Source of the DNA: Myxococcales bacterium
GTDB lineage: Bacteria > Myxococcota_A > Polyangia > Polyangiales > Ga0077539
DNA: 64,000 bases
Direction of reading: 5' to 3'
Assembly (NCBI GenBank): GCA_016793325.1
Contig: JAEUKI010000076.1
Location: 32,760-96,759, forward strand
The position numbers and the translations under genes were made by a program. The stretch's first letter is position 1; each line of letters opens with the position of its first letter. The notes beneath the pieces are model-generated. The model was not told the origin of the DNA, searched no databases, and saw only the letters and a list, made by a program, of their open reading frames with translations. This document shows, in pieces, positions 62,484-64,000 of this stretch.

Positions 62484-63827
62484 ATGACCGACTCTTCGAA
62501 GGACTTCGACGTCGACACGGTACGACTCAACAGCCCCTTCGACTCGGCAGTGCTCAGGCGGCCGCGCGCCGAGCTCACCTGGCAGAGCAAGGCCGGGCAG
62601 CAGTCCGCGACGATCGAGCACAGGATGGTCCTCGGCTCTGCGCCGCACGCCGAGGTGGTCGTCACGGACAACGCGGTGTCCAAGCTGCACTGCGAGCTCG
62701 AGCCGAAGCTCGACGGTCTGTGGGTGCGCGACCTCGGCTCGCGCAACGGGACGTACGTTCGCGACGTTCGCATCGTGGAGGCGCGCGTCCCGGACGGAGC
62801 GACGCTGCGTGTGGGCTCGACGGTCGTCACGGTGCGCTACGCGCCCGAGCCCACGGCTGTTGATTTGTGGGGCGATGTTCGCTTCGGGCCGCTCGTGGGG
62901 CACAGCCCCGTGATGCGCGAGTTCTTCGCGCGGCTCGCGCGCGTCGCGAAGAGCGACGCCACGGTGCTCATCCACGGCGAGACCGGCAGCGGAAAAGAGC
63001 TCGTCGCCACGGCCGTTCACGAGACCTCGAGCCGCGCCTCGGGCCCGCTCGTCGTGGTCGACTGCGGCTCGCTCCCCGAGAACCTCCTCGAAGCAGAGCT
63101 CTTCGGCCACGCGCGCGGCGCGTTCACGGGCGCGACGGGCGCGCGCGAAGGAGCGATCGAAGCGGCCCACGGCGGGACGGTCTTCCTCGACGAAATCGGC
63201 GAGATTCCGCTCGTGTTGCAGCCCAAATTGCTGCGCGTGTTGGAGTCCCGCTCGGTCCGCAGGCTCGGCGAGAATCACTACCGCAAGGTGGACGTGCGCT
63301 TCGTGTGCGCGACGCACCGAGACCTCCGTCGCATGGTCAACGCGGGGTCCTTTCGCGAGGACCTCTACTTTCGACTCGCCGTCGTCCCGGTGACGGTCCC
63401 GTCCCTGCGCGAGCGCGTCGAAGACATCCCGGTGCTGGCGCAGCACTTCTTGCCCGAGAAAGTTCCGCTCGCCTCGGTGATCGACGGCGAGACGATGCAA
63501 GAGCTCCTCGCGCGCCCGTGGCCCGGCAACGTGCGCGAGCTGCGAAACTTCGTCGATCGCGCGGTGGCGCTCGGCGCGAAAGAAGCGCTCTCGCTCAGCG
63601 AAGACGCGCTCCCACGACCGTCGACCGTGTCGTCGTCGATGCCGACGGTGAAGCTCGACGTTCCGTTCAAGACACTTCGCGACGAGTGGCTCGTGTACCT
63701 CGAGCGCGCGTACGTCCTGGGCTTGCTCGAGCGTCACGGGGGAAACGTGACGGCCACCGCACAAGCAGCAGGGCTCACGCGCGCGTACGTCCACCGATTG
63801 CTCCGCAAGTACGACGTGGATCGGTAG
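62484..63827 (+). CDS. FHA-domain sigma-54-dependent transcription activator, 447 aa
   Basis: An FHA domain (~44-118; LGSRNGTYVRD contains the phosphothreonine-binding loop) precedes an AAA+ sigma-54 interaction domain with Walker A GETGSGKE (165-172), the sigma-contacting GAFTGA (212-217) and Walker B GTVFLDEIGE (231-240). A C-terminal Fis-type helix-turn-helix spans ~415-442 (NVTATAQAAGLTRAYVHRLL). The FHA domain implies control by phospho-Thr binding, so one of the Ser/Thr kinases, here or elsewhere, would activate it. It remodels the closed complex of RNA polymerase-sigma-54 at target promoters. It stands alone, so its targets cannot be named. ATG at 62484 is close behind the lipoprotein gene. 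Confidence 0.93.
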   Translation: MTDSSKDFDVDTVRLNSPFDSAVLRRPRAELTWQSKAGQQSATIEHRMVLGSAPHAEVVVTDNAVSKLHCELEPKLDGLWVRDLGSRNGTYVRDVRIVEARVPDGATLRVGSTVVTVRYAPEPTAVDLWGDVRFGPLVGHSPVMREFFARLARVAKSDATVLIHGETGSGKELVATAVHETSSRASGPLVVVDCGSLPENLLEAELFGHARGAFTGATGAREGAIEAAHGGTVFLDEIGEIPLVLQPKLLRVLESRSVRRLGENHYRKVDVRFVCATHRDLRRMVNAGSFREDLYFRLAVVPVTVPSLRERVEDIPVLAQHFLPEKVPLASVIDGETMQELLARPWPGNVRELRNFVDRAVALGAKEALSLSEDALPRPSTVSSSMPTVKLDVPFKTLRDEWLVYLERAYVLGLLERHGGNVTATAQAAGLTRAYVHRLLRKYDVDR

Positions 63828-63873
63828 GGGGGCGGGGCGATTGGGGCGGCGGCCTCACCCCGCGCTGCCGCGC

Positions 63874-63907
63874 GCCCCTCTCCCGCGAGGGATCGCGGGA
63901 GAGGGGC
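63874..63907 (+). repeat. Perfect 15-bp hairpin repeat, copy 1 (terminator-like)
   Basis: GCCCCTCTCCCGCGA (63874-63888) pairs perfectly with TCGCGGGAGAGGGGC (63893-63907) across a GGGA loop, and TTTGATTTT follows. It lies 46 bases after the activator gene and would terminate it. A second, inverted copy lies at the window edge. Confidence 0.75.
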
Positions 63908-63969
63908 TTTGATTTTGTGGGCGTGAGGGGGCGCGGGCGGCGTTCGGCCACGACGCTTCGATCCCGATA

Positions 63970-64000
63970 GCCCCTCTCCCGCGATCCCTCGCGGGAGAGG
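63970..64000 (-). repeat. Hairpin repeat, copy 2, cut by the window end
   Basis: GCCCCTCTCCCGCGA then TCCC then TCGCGGGAGAGG: the same stem with the reverse-complement loop, so it is in opposite orientation to copy 1, 62 bases away. The last three bases are missing. Similar GC-rich hairpin pairs are dispersed in many GC-rich genomes. Confidence 0.7.

Overview
The window looks like chromosome from a large-genome, very GC-rich myxobacterium. The closest style is the Polyangiales/Sandaracinaceae group; this is inferred from gene content, not from a marker gene. The grounds are strong G/C third-position bias (which opens long spurious frames on both strands), many lipoproteins with Asp/Ser/Gly-Val linkers of the DSGVDTG type, three Hanks-type Ser/Thr kinases, an ECF sigma factor, an FHA-linked sigma-54 activator and many TPR, FG-GAP and Cys-rich surface proteins. 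I see no rRNA, tRNA, CRISPR array, transposase or phage gene. The first gene is cut by the left edge.

Layout. 1-6.3 kb: a spermidine-synthase-like membrane fusion, an unknown lipoprotein and a rhomboid protease. 6.4-12.2 kb: a secreted protein, then four genes linked by ATGA/GTGA overlaps (ECF sigma factor, a membrane/TPR-like probable regulator, an FG-GAP lipoprotein, a flavoprotein). 12.2-17.7 kb: a lipoprotein and PEGA-like protein pair, a small unknown protein, an AmmeMemoRadiSam-type radical SAM enzyme and a diacylglycerol-kinase-fold lipid kinase. 18-23.1 kb: two DUF4331-type secreted proteins with a good terminator, then a TPR lipoprotein / beta-propeller / dihaem cytochrome c operon. 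23.2-30.3 kb: a serine hydrolase; the catabolic pair tryptophan 2,3-dioxygenase plus a two-domain 2-aminobenzoyl-CoA monooxygenase/reductase-like enzyme; a second FG-GAP lipoprotein. 30.5-36.2 kb: a small secreted protein, a membrane protein, two Ser/Thr kinases and a Cys-repeat lipoprotein. 36.2-47.5 kb: a 192-bp inverted-repeat element, a second spermidine-synthase-like fusion, a GT-C-like membrane protein, an AlkD-type glycosylase, a large TPR protein, an inositol-phosphatase-family enzyme and two envelope proteins. 47.6-52.2 kb: a von Willebrand A lipoprotein and a zinc-ribbon Ser/Thr kinase. 52.5-55.3 kb: a probable RNA-repair operon (RNA ligase, HD-Pnk end-healing enzyme, unknown third protein), preceded by a small orphan gene. 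55.3-64 kb: a PLD-fold lipoprotein, unknown envelope proteins, a cupin, a 184-bp palindromic element, a thioredoxin-fold lipoprotein, an FHA/sigma-54 activator and paired hairpin repeats.

How the genes relate. Most of the window encodes cell-envelope and signalling functions. Two groups have a mechanistic logic visible in sequence. kynA followed by the aminobenzoyl-CoA enzyme points to aerobic tryptophan/anthranilate breakdown through CoA thioesters. The ligase plus HD-Pnk pair has the activities needed to heal and seal a broken RNA, and the uncharacterised 126-residue protein three bases downstream is the best lead for something undescribed. The other strong leads are the two structured non-coding elements at about 36.2-36.4 kb and 60.1-60.3 kb. 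The first supplies the stop codon and last residues of a neighbouring gene.
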